Assembly: GCA_022842065.1 (NCBI GenBank)
Contig: JALHQH010000040.1
Location: 46,624-110,623 of the forward strand
Direction: 5' to 3'
DNA length: 64,000 nucleotides
Source: Caldilineaceae bacterium
GTDB taxonomy: Bacteria; Chloroflexota; Anaerolineae; Caldilineales; Caldilineaceae
Below are positions 1 through 8,656 of the stretch, piece after piece. Position numbers and translations under genes: made by a program. How positions within the stretch are numbered: position 1 is the first letter of the stretch; every line of letters begins with the position of its first letter. Below the pieces are notes generated by a model that had not been told where the DNA came from, ran no database searches, and was given only the letters and a program-made list of their open reading frames with translations.

Positions 1-2929
1 CATTGCCCTTCTCATTCCACAAGTGCGACGCGTTCGGGCTCAACTGCACGGCCATATTATATTCGCCAATACTGTTGTCCAACATCGCTTGGCGCATGGC
101 GGCATCGACGCTCAGGTCGGACCAGGTACGGTAGAGGCGGGCTAGATTGGCGGTGTGATCAGTATTGAGCGGGTTAATGCGTTGGGCTTCGCGCAGAATA
201 ATCTCGGCGGCCCGTAGCAGATCATAGCGCCCCATCACCCCGACCTGATTGGGATTTAATGCCAACACATCATCAAAGGTTGCCGTTTCGGGCAGCGCAT
301 AACTGCCTGCCGCCTCGACGGTTTTTGCGCGCTCCAGCAGAGCACGTCCCAGGAAAAGCATGTAATGATCTTCGGTTTTACGGGCCGCCAGAGCCCGGCG
401 ATAGAGCTCGATACTGCTTGGCCAGTTGCGTTGGTTGTCGAACTGTTGGCCCTGTTTATAGATAATGTCGGCGCGAACCAAGGCCACGTTGACGGTGTTG
501 ATAATGCTAAAGACCACAATCGCCACGGCCACCCCGGCAACCAAGCTAACGGCTGGGCGTTTGGCGATGGTGAGCGTGCGCTCTTGCAAGGCCGGCCAGG
601 CATAAACGGTCCCCGCGGCGACGAGCCAGAGAATCACCACCCAAGTGTAGATGGCAAAGTGGCCGGCCACGTGGGCCAATTGTTCATCCAGCGTTGTCCC
701 GGCGCTCCCCGGTGTCAACCGGCCGGATTGGAGCAGACCATAGAGCAGCCAGCCCAACCCCATAACGACCCCATGAATGAGATAGCCATAGGCCCACCAG
801 GAACGGCTAGGCGGTCGGCGATGGCTCAAGGCTTCACCGGCCAGCCCAATCGTGGCGCTGAGGAGCCAGGTAAAGAGCATGAGAAAGAAGAGGGCCGGGC
901 TATCGAGCAATTCACCCCGTTCGGGGCGACGCAGAATGCTGTTAAAAAGGACCTCAAGGGCATTGCGGACCTGGGTGCTGTTGGTGGTATAGATAAAGAC
1001 AAAGGTCATGAAGATGAGCAGATCGGTCATAAAGGTGGCGGGCAACCAGGGCGGCGCATCGACCAGTTTGCGCACGCGGCGGGTGATCGTCGGCGGGACT
1101 GCTGTCTTGCTGTGACGCTTCTTGCCTTTAGTCTCTTTGACTTCTTTGACTTCTTCAACGACCTCGACTTCTTCGTCCTCTTCCTCGGTACCCCCAACGG
1201 TGAGCAGTTGGGTGGCAGAGAAGGGCGCGGGCTGCACCCATTTCATCCCCAGTGCCAGCAAAGTCGCTGCTTCAATCCAAAAATAGGTCCGGGTGGCGGC
1301 AATCGCAATCCCAAAGTGGATTTCGATGAAATGGGCGGTCATTGTTGCCAGCAACGTCATGATCAGCAGTTGGCGGGGCACACTCTCCGCCGGTGGTGTC
1401 TCCCCGGAATGGAGGAAGGCCGCGATCGTCACATAGAGAAAGAGCCCGAGCATTAACCCGGCGGGCAGCGCCGCACCAAAAAAGCGCCACTGGCCCCCAT
1501 CCGATGCTGTTAGCCCAATGATCCAGAGTAGGCTAGAGCCGCCTAACAGGCCGGCAAAGAGCAGATTGTCGCGCCGGTTGCTCAGCAGGCCTAGCCAGCG
1601 CAGTGACCAGTAGAAGATTGAAATAAAAAGCGACATATAGGCCACAAAGCCCAATAGTCCCGTGATGACAAGGCTATCCCAGGTCTCATTGTGGGCGCGG
1701 TCCGGGCTGGCATTGCGCTGCTCCCAGTGGGCCAGATCCGGCGGATAGAAGGGATTGTAGGCCACCCACATTGCTTCTGGACCATAGCCGACCAGCGGCC
1801 GCAGAAAGTTGATGGCATCGCGCTCCCCATCGGGGTAGATCAGCGGCTCATGGGGGCGCACCATATTGGAGGCCCCTTCCCAGATCAACAGACGAACCTG
1901 GCCGGTGCGGCTATCCTGGTCGAGCAATTGGGTCAGCCGCCCAATATAGGGGATCGGACTCAAAAAGGAAAAGAGACCAGTGGTATTCATCAAGAGCAGA
2001 ATGGTCGCGCCAAAGAGGCCAAGACCGACCCAGCCGGCGGTGAATTGGCGGTAGTAACGCGGACGCAAACCAGTAATAATCAGTAGGACAAAGAGATAAA
2101 AACCAAAGAAGAGCCCCAACCACGGCCCACGACTTTGCGTCCAGAAGATTGCCAGCGCCTGGACCATTAAAATAAAGAGGTAGGAGCCGCCGGCCAGCGC
2201 GGTGGCCAGTTCATGGCTCGTCTGCGCTTCCTGTGGGTGTTTGCCCAACAGCAAGGCAAAGCTGTTGTAGACCCGTTCCAATGTAAAGAAAAAGGCCATG
2301 ATCAGATAGGCCGCCAGGAAAATCGCATTCCCTGCATTGGCGGCGATACGAATGGTGACATCACCACCCCAGGGCAGCGGGTCGATGTCGTAGTGTTGAA
2401 TCACGCCATAGATTGAAATCGGCAGGCTGGTGAGAATGATCGTATGTTGCAGACGGCGCATTTGGCCCGGTTGACGTAGATGCGCGGCGGTCAGCGTGGC
2501 GATGATCACATAGCTGAGGAAAGAGTAGGTGCCCTGTAACCGCTGGTAGGAACCAAACCAACTGACAAAGCGGGCCAAACTAAAGGTGGTACTGATCAGA
2601 TAGGCGATTACCAGCAGCACCACAGGAATAAAGAATGGATTACGCCAGATTCGCTGCCAGAGTGATTGCACTGGTTGACTTGCTTGATCGGCTGGATTGG
2701 GCGTAGCGGTGCTATAAGCCGGCAACCAGAGATAACCGCCATTGGCTACTTTGATCAGCCAGGCCAGCAACATTACGAGCGCGATGGAACGCACCAGGCT
2801 GATCTTGTCCGGCTCGAAGACACGGCTGGAAAAGACATTAAAAAAGAGCGGTGCGACCACAAGCGCCGCTAACCAACCGGCCTCAATGACCGCTTCACAC
2901 CACGCGTCAAGTTTTGTCCGTGAGATCAT
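1..2929 (-). CDS. O-antigen ligase/polymerase-like (Wzy/WaaL) membrane protein with C-terminal TPRs, partial
   Basis: About 976 codons are visible and the C terminus is cut by the left edge. From the ATG at 2929 the frame stays open to position 1. Many hydrophobic segments are seen. The Wzy_C signature lies near residue 413 (RAHNETWDS, with the conserved His) in a large outer loop, and an SRGPWL-type segment precedes it. A highly charged Glu/Lys-rich cytoplasmic stretch occupies about residues 579-604. More membrane helices follow, then TPR-like helices from about residue 818. This family polymerises or ligates lipid-linked oligosaccharides outside the membrane. As the last visible gene of the polysaccharide operon it is the likely polymerase. 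A polymerase role rather than a ligase role is inferred from the flippase upstream. Confidence 0.8.
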   Translation of the reverse strand, partial: MISRTKLDAWCEAVIEAGWLAALVVAPLFFNVFSSRVFEPDKISLVRSIALVMLLAWLIKVANGGYLWLPAYSTATPNPADQASQPVQSLWQRIWRNPFFIPVVLLVIAYLISTTFSLARFVSWFGSYQRLQGTYSFLSYVIIATLTAAHLRQPGQMRRLQHTIILTSLPISIYGVIQHYDIDPLPWGGDVTIRIAANAGNAIFLAAYLIMAFFFTLERVYNSFALLLGKHPQEAQTSHELATALAGGSYLFILMVQALAIFWTQSRGPWLGLFFGFYLFVLLIITGLRPRYYRQFTAGWVGLGLFGATILLLMNTTGLFSFLSPIPYIGRLTQLLDQDSRTGQVRLLIWEGASNMVRPHEPLIYPDGERDAINFLRPLVGYGPEAMWVAYNPFYPPDLAHWEQRNASPDRAHNETWDSLVITGLLGFVAYMSLFISIFYWSLRWLGLLSNRRDNLLFAGLLGGSSLLWIIGLTASDGGQWRFFGAALPAGLMLGLFLYVTIAAFLHSGETPPAESVPRQLLIMTLLATMTAHFIEIHFGIAIAATRTYFWIEAATLLALGMKWVQPAPFSATQLLTVGGTEEEDEEVEVVEEVKEVKETKGKKRHSKTAVPPTITRRVRKLVDAPPWLPATFMTDLLIFMTFVFIYTTNSTQVRNALEVLFNSILRRPERGELLDSPALFFLMLFTWLLSATIGLAGEALSHRRPPSRSWWAYGYLIHGVVMGLGWLLYGLLQSGRLTPGSAGTTLDEQLAHVAGHFAIYTWVVILWLVAAGTVYAWPALQERTLTIAKRPAVSLVAGVAVAIVVFSIINTVNVALVRADIIYKQGQQFDNQRNWPSSIELYRRALAARKTEDHYMLFLGRALLERAKTVEAAGSYALPETATFDDVLALNPNQVGVMGRYDLLRAAEIILREAQRINPLNTDHTANLARLYRTWSDLSVDAAMRQAMLDNSIGEYNMAVQLSPNASHLWNEKGN

Positions 2930-3064
2930 AATTTATCCATTCAACACAGTGAGCTTCTGGTCTATTTGATGAACCGTTACACGTTGGGTAACGACAGTCG
3001 TCTAATTTTCAAAACCTTACAATCCTACCGCACGCATGGGCAAAAGGCCAAACTTTCACACCCA

Positions 3065-4237
3065 TTACACCCCATCCTGCAGCCCTTTGGCCCTCAGCAA
3101 TTCTTGGTATAAATTGGCAATTGCCCCCACCATACCCTGGTCGCTGAATTCCTGGGCGCGGCGTTGGCCTGCTGCCCCCATCTGTTGTGCCAGCGCCGGA
3201 TCGGCTAACAGTGTGATCACCTGCTGCGCTAACACCTGGGGTTCGCCCGGCGGGACCAAAAAACCATTGACGCCGCTTTCGACCGCTTCGGCGCTGCCAT
3301 CACACGCAGTGGCGATGACTGGCAGGCCGGTGGCCATTGCCTGGGGCAATACCCGTGGCAACCCCTCCCAAAGCGAAGAAAGCACAAAAATATCAAACGC
3401 AGCCATCAATTCCGGCACATCGCGCCGCAAGCCCGTGAGCACCAACCGCTCGGCAATGCCCACGGTGCGTGCCAATGCTTCGACTTCGGCGCGCAGGGGA
3501 CCGTCGCCTACCATCATAAACCAAGCTTGGGGATATTGCCTCGCGACGATGGCCGCCGCGCGCACAAAATCAAGCGGAGCCTTCTGGGGCGAGAGTCGCG
3601 TTACGCTACCCACCAAGGGCACATCATCCGGAATGCCCCACGCACGGCGCGTCTCCGCACGCGCAACTTGCGGGTGACCAAAGCGATCTAACTCGATTCC
3701 GCTGCGAATCACTGTGTAATTTTCAGCGCGGCCAATGCCATCACGCCGCCCTTTGTCAATATCTTTCCCCGTCACTGCGATGAGCTTGTCGGTAATCGGC
3801 AGCGTGATCTTTTCCAGTAGAATGTAGTAGGCACGCACGAGCGGGCGTTGGCGATCATGGTGCCCCCAACCGTGAACGGTGTGGACGATCACCGGTACAC
3901 CGGCAAACTTGGCCGCCCAACGGCCCAGGATGCCCGCCTTGGAGCTGTGGGTGTGGACGATCTGATAGCGACCCTGGCGCATTAACTGGGTCAGCCGGAT
4001 CAATGCTAGGAAGTCCTGCACCGGGTTCACCTCGCGCACCAGGCTCTCTTCCAGGATCAACTCAATGCCCCGCTCGCGTACCGTCTCAATCAGGCTGCCC
4101 TCACTGCCGGTCTGCGGGCCGGAGACCACGACGACATCCCACGCGGTTTTGTCGAGCAACTGCGCCGTCAACATGGTATTCTCTTGCGCCCCGCCAATAA
4201 TCAGGCGGGTAATCGGGTGAAGGACGCGAATGGGCAT
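3065..4237 (-). CDS. Glycosyltransferase family 4 protein
   Basis: This 390-aa protein has the GT-B fold pattern. The N terminus carries a GGAQENT acceptor-side loop. The C-terminal nucleotide-sugar half carries SLWEGLPRVLPQAMATGLP, the position of the GT4 E-x7-E motif. Here the second Glu is Gln, a variant common in one GT4 branch. It probably adds a sugar to the lipid-linked repeat unit on the cytoplasmic face. It lies in the minus-strand polysaccharide operon, 135 bp before the Wzy-like gene and downstream of a long 8-bp repeat array. Donor and linkage cannot be read from the sequence. Confidence 0.9.
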   Translation of the reverse strand: MPIRVLHPITRLIIGGAQENTMLTAQLLDKTAWDVVVVSGPQTGSEGSLIETVRERGIELILEESLVREVNPVQDFLALIRLTQLMRQGRYQIVHTHSSKAGILGRWAAKFAGVPVIVHTVHGWGHHDRQRPLVRAYYILLEKITLPITDKLIAVTGKDIDKGRRDGIGRAENYTVIRSGIELDRFGHPQVARAETRRAWGIPDDVPLVGSVTRLSPQKAPLDFVRAAAIVARQYPQAWFMMVGDGPLRAEVEALARTVGIAERLVLTGLRRDVPELMAAFDIFVLSSLWEGLPRVLPQAMATGLPVIATACDGSAEAVESGVNGFLVPPGEPQVLAQQVITLLADPALAQQMGAAGQRRAQEFSDQGMVGAIANLYQELLRAKGLQDGV

Positions 4238-4262
4238 GGTGTGAATCCTTTGGGAAGGGTGG

Positions 4263-4496
4263 GTAGGTAGATCAGTAAATCAGTAAATCAGTAAATCAGT
4301 AAATCAGTAGATCAGTAGATCAGTATACAGGTATACAAGGAAACGTATGTACCTGTATACTTATTTACCGATTTACCGATTTACCGATTTACCGATTTAC
4401 CGATTTACCGATTTACTGATTTACTGATTTACCGATTTACCGATTTACCGATTTACTGATTTACCGATTTACCGATTTACCGATTTACCTACCTAC
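4263..4496. repeat. Facing inverted arrays of an 8-bp tandem repeat
   Basis: The left arm is about seven copies of aatcagta-type units. The right arm is about sixteen copies of gatttacc/gatttact, which is the reverse complement. Outer ends gtaggtag and ctacctac and a central gtatacaggta / tacctgtatac also pair, so the whole segment could fold as one long hairpin. The right arm includes the TAG stop of the glycosyltransferase gene at 4493-4495. Unequal arm lengths suggest copy-number slippage. Similar structures occur at 44.4 and 54.0 kb. Confidence 0.9.
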
Positions 4497-5584
4497 AAAA
4501 CCGAACGTAAAACCGCTAACAACCGCGGCCCGTTGACCTGGGTTGAATAGTGCGCGGCGACGGTGGCGCGGCCGGCTTGGCCCAAGCGCTGACGTAAAGG
4601 CCGATCCGCAACCAACTGGGTGAGTGCGTGTAGCCATTCGTCGTTGCTGGCGGCGAGACAACCATTGACGCCGTCGTGGATGATCTCGGTGTTAATGCCG
4701 ACCGGCGACGCCACCACCGGTAGCCCGACGCCCATATATTGAATCGCCTTAAAGCCGCCTTTGCCTTGGGTCCACGGGTTGTCGGGCAAGGGCATCAGGC
4801 CAATGTCAAAGCTGTGCAGGTCGCTAATCTCATTCGCCAACTGCCAGGGACGACAGTGTACGTCAACCCCCTCCAGGGCAATCGTGCCGCCGACCACCTC
4901 AACGCGCACGCGGTGTGTCTGGCTAAGTTGGCGCAACGCCGGCGCAATTTGGTGTAGATAGCCCAAGTTGGAACTGCTGCCTACCCAGCCGAGTGTCACT
5001 ACATCAGGGCGGGCCTGCACATCATCACGGGCCGGGTAGCGTGCGGCATCAACCGACGAGGGAATGATCGTGACCTGCTCATTGTATTGGCGCGCATACT
5101 CATAGAGCACCTGGTTGCCGACAATCACCTGCCGACTGTGGCGGACAATCGTGGCGGTCTTGCCCGGCTGCTTGAGCCAACTGACCCAGCGATTTGCCTC
5201 GCTCGAGTGGGGCAGGTAGATCGCGTCGTCAAAGTCAAAGATTAATGGCGTGCCACTGCGGGCGGCCAACACTTCAAAAAACGCCGGCCCGACCGGCAGC
5301 GCTTCGCGCTGGATAAAGATCGCATCAAAGCGCCCCACCCGGGTCAGATCGAGCAGCCGCCGCAAGGTCCGTTGGGCAAAATAGGTGGCTTTCGCCGCCA
5401 CCCCGCCCGGCTGATAAAGCCGCCGAAAGAAGTCACTCGAATCGATAAAGCGACTGACCGTCGCCTCGACGCCATTTGCCGCCAAATAAGGCAGATATTG
5501 ATAGACCCGATAGCGCGTACTTGGCGCTTCGATCGGATAGGGTACAACAAAAAGTACTTTCAACGTTAATTCATCCAAGTTCAT
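4493..5584 (-). CDS. Glycosyltransferase (GT4/GT-B type)
   Basis: This is a 363-aa protein when started at the ATG at 5584 (MNLDELTLKVLFVVPYP). The open frame extends 21 codons further upstream, but that stretch only translates the palindromic repeat at 5591-5642, so the inner start is preferred. The N terminus has a Rossmann-type VLFVVPYP followed by APSTRYRVYQYLPYL. The C-terminal half has LPDNPWTQGKGGFKAIQYM and GLPVVASPVGINTEII, the donor-binding region of GT-B enzymes. It probably adds one sugar of the repeat unit. The stop codon lies inside the 8-bp repeat array. Confidence 0.87.
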   Translation of the reverse strand: MNLDELTLKVLFVVPYPIEAPSTRYRVYQYLPYLAANGVEATVSRFIDSSDFFRRLYQPGGVAAKATYFAQRTLRRLLDLTRVGRFDAIFIQREALPVGPAFFEVLAARSGTPLIFDFDDAIYLPHSSEANRWVSWLKQPGKTATIVRHSRQVIVGNQVLYEYARQYNEQVTIIPSSVDAARYPARDDVQARPDVVTLGWVGSSSNLGYLHQIAPALRQLSQTHRVRVEVVGGTIALEGVDVHCRPWQLANEISDLHSFDIGLMPLPDNPWTQGKGGFKAIQYMGVGLPVVASPVGINTEIIHDGVNGCLAASNDEWLHALTQLVADRPLRQRLGQAGRATVAAHYSTQVNGPRLLAVLRSVL

Positions 5585-5590
5585 ACTCGT

Positions 5591-5642
5591 CACTACGCTC
5601 GGCGTAGTGATGCAGGTAGGACGCTCCGCGTCCTGCCTGCAT
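5591..5642. repeat. Pair of short palindromes with GGACGCTCCGCGTCC core
   Basis: Two adjacent hairpins fill the gap between operon genes. The first is cactacg/cgtagtg at 5591-5609. The second is a 14-bp stem with one mismatch, atgcaggtaggacg at 5610-5623 against cgtcctgcctgcat at 5629-5642. The core GGACGCTCCGCGTCC recurs at 21227-21241 and, with changes, at 21198-21218, so this is a dispersed REP-like element. Confidence 0.75.
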
Positions 5643-5680
5643 TCCATCGAAGACCAGTGGAACGAGAATGCAGTGCTGCT

Positions 5681-6310
5681 TTAGCTGCGTTCGATGCTTT
5701 CAATCCGCCTGAGTTCGTAGCGCAATTCATAACAGGGAAAGAGATAACAGAGATTCTCTTCATAGAACTCGCGCAGATAATTGTTCAGGTTAAAAAGATA
5801 GCCCAGCGCCCGCTTGACCCCATAACGCACATAAAAGGGCGGTGGCGACTTGAAGCCCAGATCGACGCGCACTAGCTCAAAGTGTAGTTCCCGCTGATAG
5901 GTGGGCACCTGGCGCCGGAAGGGCGATTTTGCCGCAAAGTAACAGAAGGTGTAAAGCCCAAAGAACGCCTTATGCGTGGCATCGGAATAGTAATAAGGGT
6001 TGGAAAAGTGCGGCGTCACAATCTCCAACTGTCCACCCACCTTGAGCACGCGCGCCAACGCCAGCAGTACTGCCTCCAGATCGGGCAGATGTTCAAAGAC
6101 GTGGTGTGATGTCGCTTTATCGACCGACGCCACCGGAAAGGCATTGAGCACTTCCAGCAGATCGCCGACCAGATCCACGCTGGGATAGTCGAGCATATCA
6201 ATACCAATCGAACCGGGCACCCGCTTGCGATCACCACAGCCGAGTTCGAGTACGACCTGGTCACGGGCGGCTAGATTCGGTAAAATCGCGTTTTTATCCA
6301 GGATTGTCAT
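5681..6310 (-). CDS. Class I SAM-dependent methyltransferase
   Basis: This 209-aa protein has motif I as VLELGCGDRK (about residues 20-29), then IGIDMLDYPSVDLVGDLLE and the HHVFEHLPDLEAVLLALARVLKVGGQLEIVTP block typical of Methyltransf_11 enzymes. Its start overlaps the preceding GT2 gene by four bases (ATGA), so the two are translationally coupled. It probably methylates a sugar or the lipid-linked glycan. The C-terminal half after residue 110 is aromatic-rich, perhaps for acceptor binding. The acceptor is unknown. Confidence 0.87.
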   Translation of the reverse strand: MTILDKNAILPNLAARDQVVLELGCGDRKRVPGSIGIDMLDYPSVDLVGDLLEVLNAFPVASVDKATSHHVFEHLPDLEAVLLALARVLKVGGQLEIVTPHFSNPYYYSDATHKAFFGLYTFCYFAAKSPFRRQVPTYQRELHFELVRVDLGFKSPPPFYVRYGVKRALGYLFNLNNYLREFYEENLCYLFPCYELRYELRRIESIERS

Positions 6311-7245
6311 GCTCTCTTCCGCTCTAACAAAAAGTGGCTGGTCAACATTCGATAGCCGGCCAGGGTTTCGCTGATTTGGGTGGGGGAAAACTTAAGTACG
6401 GCCAGCAACAAGCGCACTACTGGCTCAACCGTAAAGGTGCAAAGGACGAGAATCGCAAGCGCAATCGGTGTGTAATGTTTCTGGGCATAATAGATCCGGC
6501 TGCGCAACGAATAGAAGAGGCGGTGGGCCTTCACCTGGCTGGAGAGGCCGCCCCCGGCATGAAAGGCGCTCACTTCGGCCAGATAGTAGGAACTGTAGCC
6601 CGCCGCTTGGGCACGCAACGCCAGATCGACCTCTTCAAAGTAGACAAAGAAGCGCTCATCAAAGCCATTGCATTGATCAAAAACTGCTTTCCGGATCAGG
6701 AAGAAGGCCCCGATGATCTGATCAACCGGACGACTTTCGGTCATCTCTTCCGGGCGCATGAGATGGCTGGGAAAGAGCGCGGGCAGCAGCTTGGCCAGCC
6801 CGGTCATCTTGCCGACCATGACGCGCAGGGTCGGAAAACGGGCGGCGGCGGTGGTTGGTCGCCCCGCTTCGTCCACCAGGCGGATGCCGCAGATGCCAAT
6901 CGCGGCCTGGGCCGGCTGCTCCATAAAGCGGATGACATCCATCAGCGAATTGGCAAAAAGACGGGTGTCACAGTTCAGAAAGAGCAGATAGTCGGCCTGG
7001 CTATTGGCCGCGCCCTGGTTGCAACCGGCGGCAAAGCCCCGATTCTCCCCATTGCGGATGATGGTAAGCGGTAGCCCCGCCCGTTCTAATCCCACCAGCG
7101 AGTTATCGGTCGAGGCATTGTCGACCACCACTACTCGTTGTAGGATAAAGTTATCCTGCTGCGCCGCCGCGACCGAGGCCAGACAACTGCGCAATTGGTC
7201 GCCGGCATTCCAGTTGACGAGCATGATGTCGAGTGATGGAATCAT
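6307..7245 (-). CDS. Glycosyltransferase family 2 (rhamnosyltransferase-like)
   Basis: This 312-aa GT-A enzyme has the N-terminal IMLVNWNAGDQLRSCL, the VVVVDNASTDNS nucleotide-binding loop, and a metal-binding acidic cluster in LLFLNCDTRLF (near residue 95). IIGAFFLIRKAVFDQCNGFDE and the ED-type FVYFEEVDLALRAQAAG catalytic region follow. This layout matches WbbL/RfbF-like inverting transferases. A hydrophobic C-terminal segment (YTPIALAILVLCTFTVEP) may associate with the membrane. It sits 2 bp after the next upstream gene. The donor sugar is not determined. Confidence 0.9.
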   Translation of the reverse strand: MIPSLDIMLVNWNAGDQLRSCLASVAAAQQDNFILQRVVVVDNASTDNSLVGLERAGLPLTIIRNGENRGFAAGCNQGAANSQADYLLFLNCDTRLFANSLMDVIRFMEQPAQAAIGICGIRLVDEAGRPTTAAARFPTLRVMVGKMTGLAKLLPALFPSHLMRPEEMTESRPVDQIIGAFFLIRKAVFDQCNGFDERFFVYFEEVDLALRAQAAGYSSYYLAEVSAFHAGGGLSSQVKAHRLFYSLRSRIYYAQKHYTPIALAILVLCTFTVEPVVRLLLAVLKFSPTQISETLAGYRMLTSHFLLERKRA

Positions 7246-7247
7246 GG

Positions 7248-8594
7248 TTATTGCCCTCTCGCACCGTGCGTTGACGCTGCGGCCAGTAACTGTTCGTAAA
7301 GCGCCAGATATTTGCGGGCGTTGCCGGTTGCGCTAAAGTTGGTATGAGCCACGGCCAGCGCTTTGGCCTGGACCGCGGCGTAGTTGGCGTCCAACTGGCG
7401 CAAGGGGACGCGCAGTGCCTCTTCGTTGCCGCCCTGATAAACAGCGCCAACGCCTGCCTGCGCCACCAATTGGGCCGCGGCCCCGGCGGTCGCATTGACA
7501 AGCATCGGCAACCCTAGCCCCAAATATTCGCCACTCTTGGACGCGATGACGGTGCGCCCCACTTGCTGCTCCAACGGACTATCCACATCATAGTAGGCCA
7601 GTGCGGCATAGTCACCCGCTTGCGCGTACTTGCTGGTCTCTGCCGGTGAATGGGCCGCAACAATTCGATAGGCCGCGGGGGGATAGCCGGCGGCTTGTAA
7701 TGCCTCGGCCAGCGGCGCGTGCGGTGACCGGGTGACGATGAGTAATCTGCTCTGGGGGAATGCGGCGTGAAAGACCCGATAGAGCGCGATCAGATTGTCA
7801 ATGTTATGCCACCCCCGTTTCGTGCCCAAGCTGCCCACATAGAGCAGCACTTTGTCCTCGTCCGTCAGGTCGAGGAGCTGCCGTGCGGCCTGGCGCAGCG
7901 CCGGGTTGGGTTGAAAGAGATCGAGGTTGGTGCTGGTCGCAATCGTGTGCAGATTGGGGTTCGTGGTCAGCGTGCTAATGTACTCAGTAAAGGTTGGCGA
8001 AACATTGACCACCGCGTCGGCGGCGCGCAGCAATTCCTGCTCTACACTTTTCCACTGGTGATAGGCCGGACTGGTGGCCGTAAAATAGCCTGCCAACACC
8101 GCCTCTTCGGGAAACATGCCGCGCGTATCAAAGATGACCTTGTAGGGCAGCCGGTAACGGGCGCGCGCCAACAGGGCCAACCGGGTTGCATGGTAGCTGC
8201 GGCAGTGGACCAGATTAATCCCCCGCTGCTGCACCAACTTGGCCAGGTAACCCAATTGCCCCACACTGTAGAAGGGGAATTGATAGGGCTGCGAATGAAA
8301 CCAGCGCGCCACTGCCGGAATCCAGCGGTAGGCAAAGCCGATCCGCGACGCCGTTAATTGGGCTTCGATCTTGGCTAGCTCGGCATAGAATTGGGCGCGC
8401 CCCTTCACCAGATAGCGATTGCCCAATGGCAAGCCAGAGAGCAGCTGCATGGGCAAATTCTCCGCCTGGCTACGGATCTGCTTGAGTTGCTCCAGCACCT
8501 GATTATTAAAGAGTCCGTCATAGACGATCACTTCCCCCCAAGTGAGGTAGAGCAGATTTGGTATGGGTAGCGGCAGGGCAATCGTCGTATTCAT
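7248..8594 (-). CDS. Glycosyltransferase family 4-like protein
   Basis: This 448-aa protein has a GT-B layout. The N-terminal half carries NLVHCRSYHATRLALLARARY and FDTRGMFPEEAVL. The C-terminal half carries VLLYVGSLGTKRGWHN, the usual start of the donor domain, and SGEYLGLGLPMLVNATAG. It follows a methyltransferase gene and precedes the GT2 gene by 2 bp. Its role is one transfer step in repeat-unit assembly. Similar N-terminal motifs occur in several sugar transferases, so specificity is open. Confidence 0.87.
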   Translation of the reverse strand: MNTTIALPLPIPNLLYLTWGEVIVYDGLFNNQVLEQLKQIRSQAENLPMQLLSGLPLGNRYLVKGRAQFYAELAKIEAQLTASRIGFAYRWIPAVARWFHSQPYQFPFYSVGQLGYLAKLVQQRGINLVHCRSYHATRLALLARARYRLPYKVIFDTRGMFPEEAVLAGYFTATSPAYHQWKSVEQELLRAADAVVNVSPTFTEYISTLTTNPNLHTIATSTNLDLFQPNPALRQAARQLLDLTDEDKVLLYVGSLGTKRGWHNIDNLIALYRVFHAAFPQSRLLIVTRSPHAPLAEALQAAGYPPAAYRIVAAHSPAETSKYAQAGDYAALAYYDVDSPLEQQVGRTVIASKSGEYLGLGLPMLVNATAGAAAQLVAQAGVGAVYQGGNEEALRVPLRQLDANYAAVQAKALAVAHTNFSATGNARKYLALYEQLLAAASTHGARGQ

Positions 8595-8604
8595 TGGTCA
8601 AGTA

Positions 8605-8636
8605 TTTTCGTGTGACTTCGTGAGACTTCGTGGATC
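8605..8636. repeat. Short 10-bp tandem direct repeat
   Basis: Three imperfect 10-bp units (tgtgacttcg, tgagacttcg, tggatc...) lie in the 62-bp gap between two operon genes. The same kind of word (acgtga/ttcgtg) is seen at 55.6 kb. No function is evident. Confidence 0.6.
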
Positions 8637-8656
8637 ATTTTGCCATTGCCCTCAGA

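Noticed and set aside
365..1456. 363-aa plus-strand open frame
   Set aside because: It is antisense to the Wzy/WaaL-like gene, whose frame is continuous and has membrane helices and family motifs. The plus frame has a random composition and no recognisable domain.
4263..4496. CRISPR-like array
   Set aside because: Units are 8 bp with no spacers, and the two arms are inverted. This is tandem-repeat DNA, not repeat-spacer DNA.
5585..5647. N-terminal extension of the glycosyltransferase
   Set aside because: The 21 extra residues only translate the palindromic repeat. A similar peptide appears in a shadow frame over the related repeat near 21.2 kb, so the ATG at 5584 is the better start.
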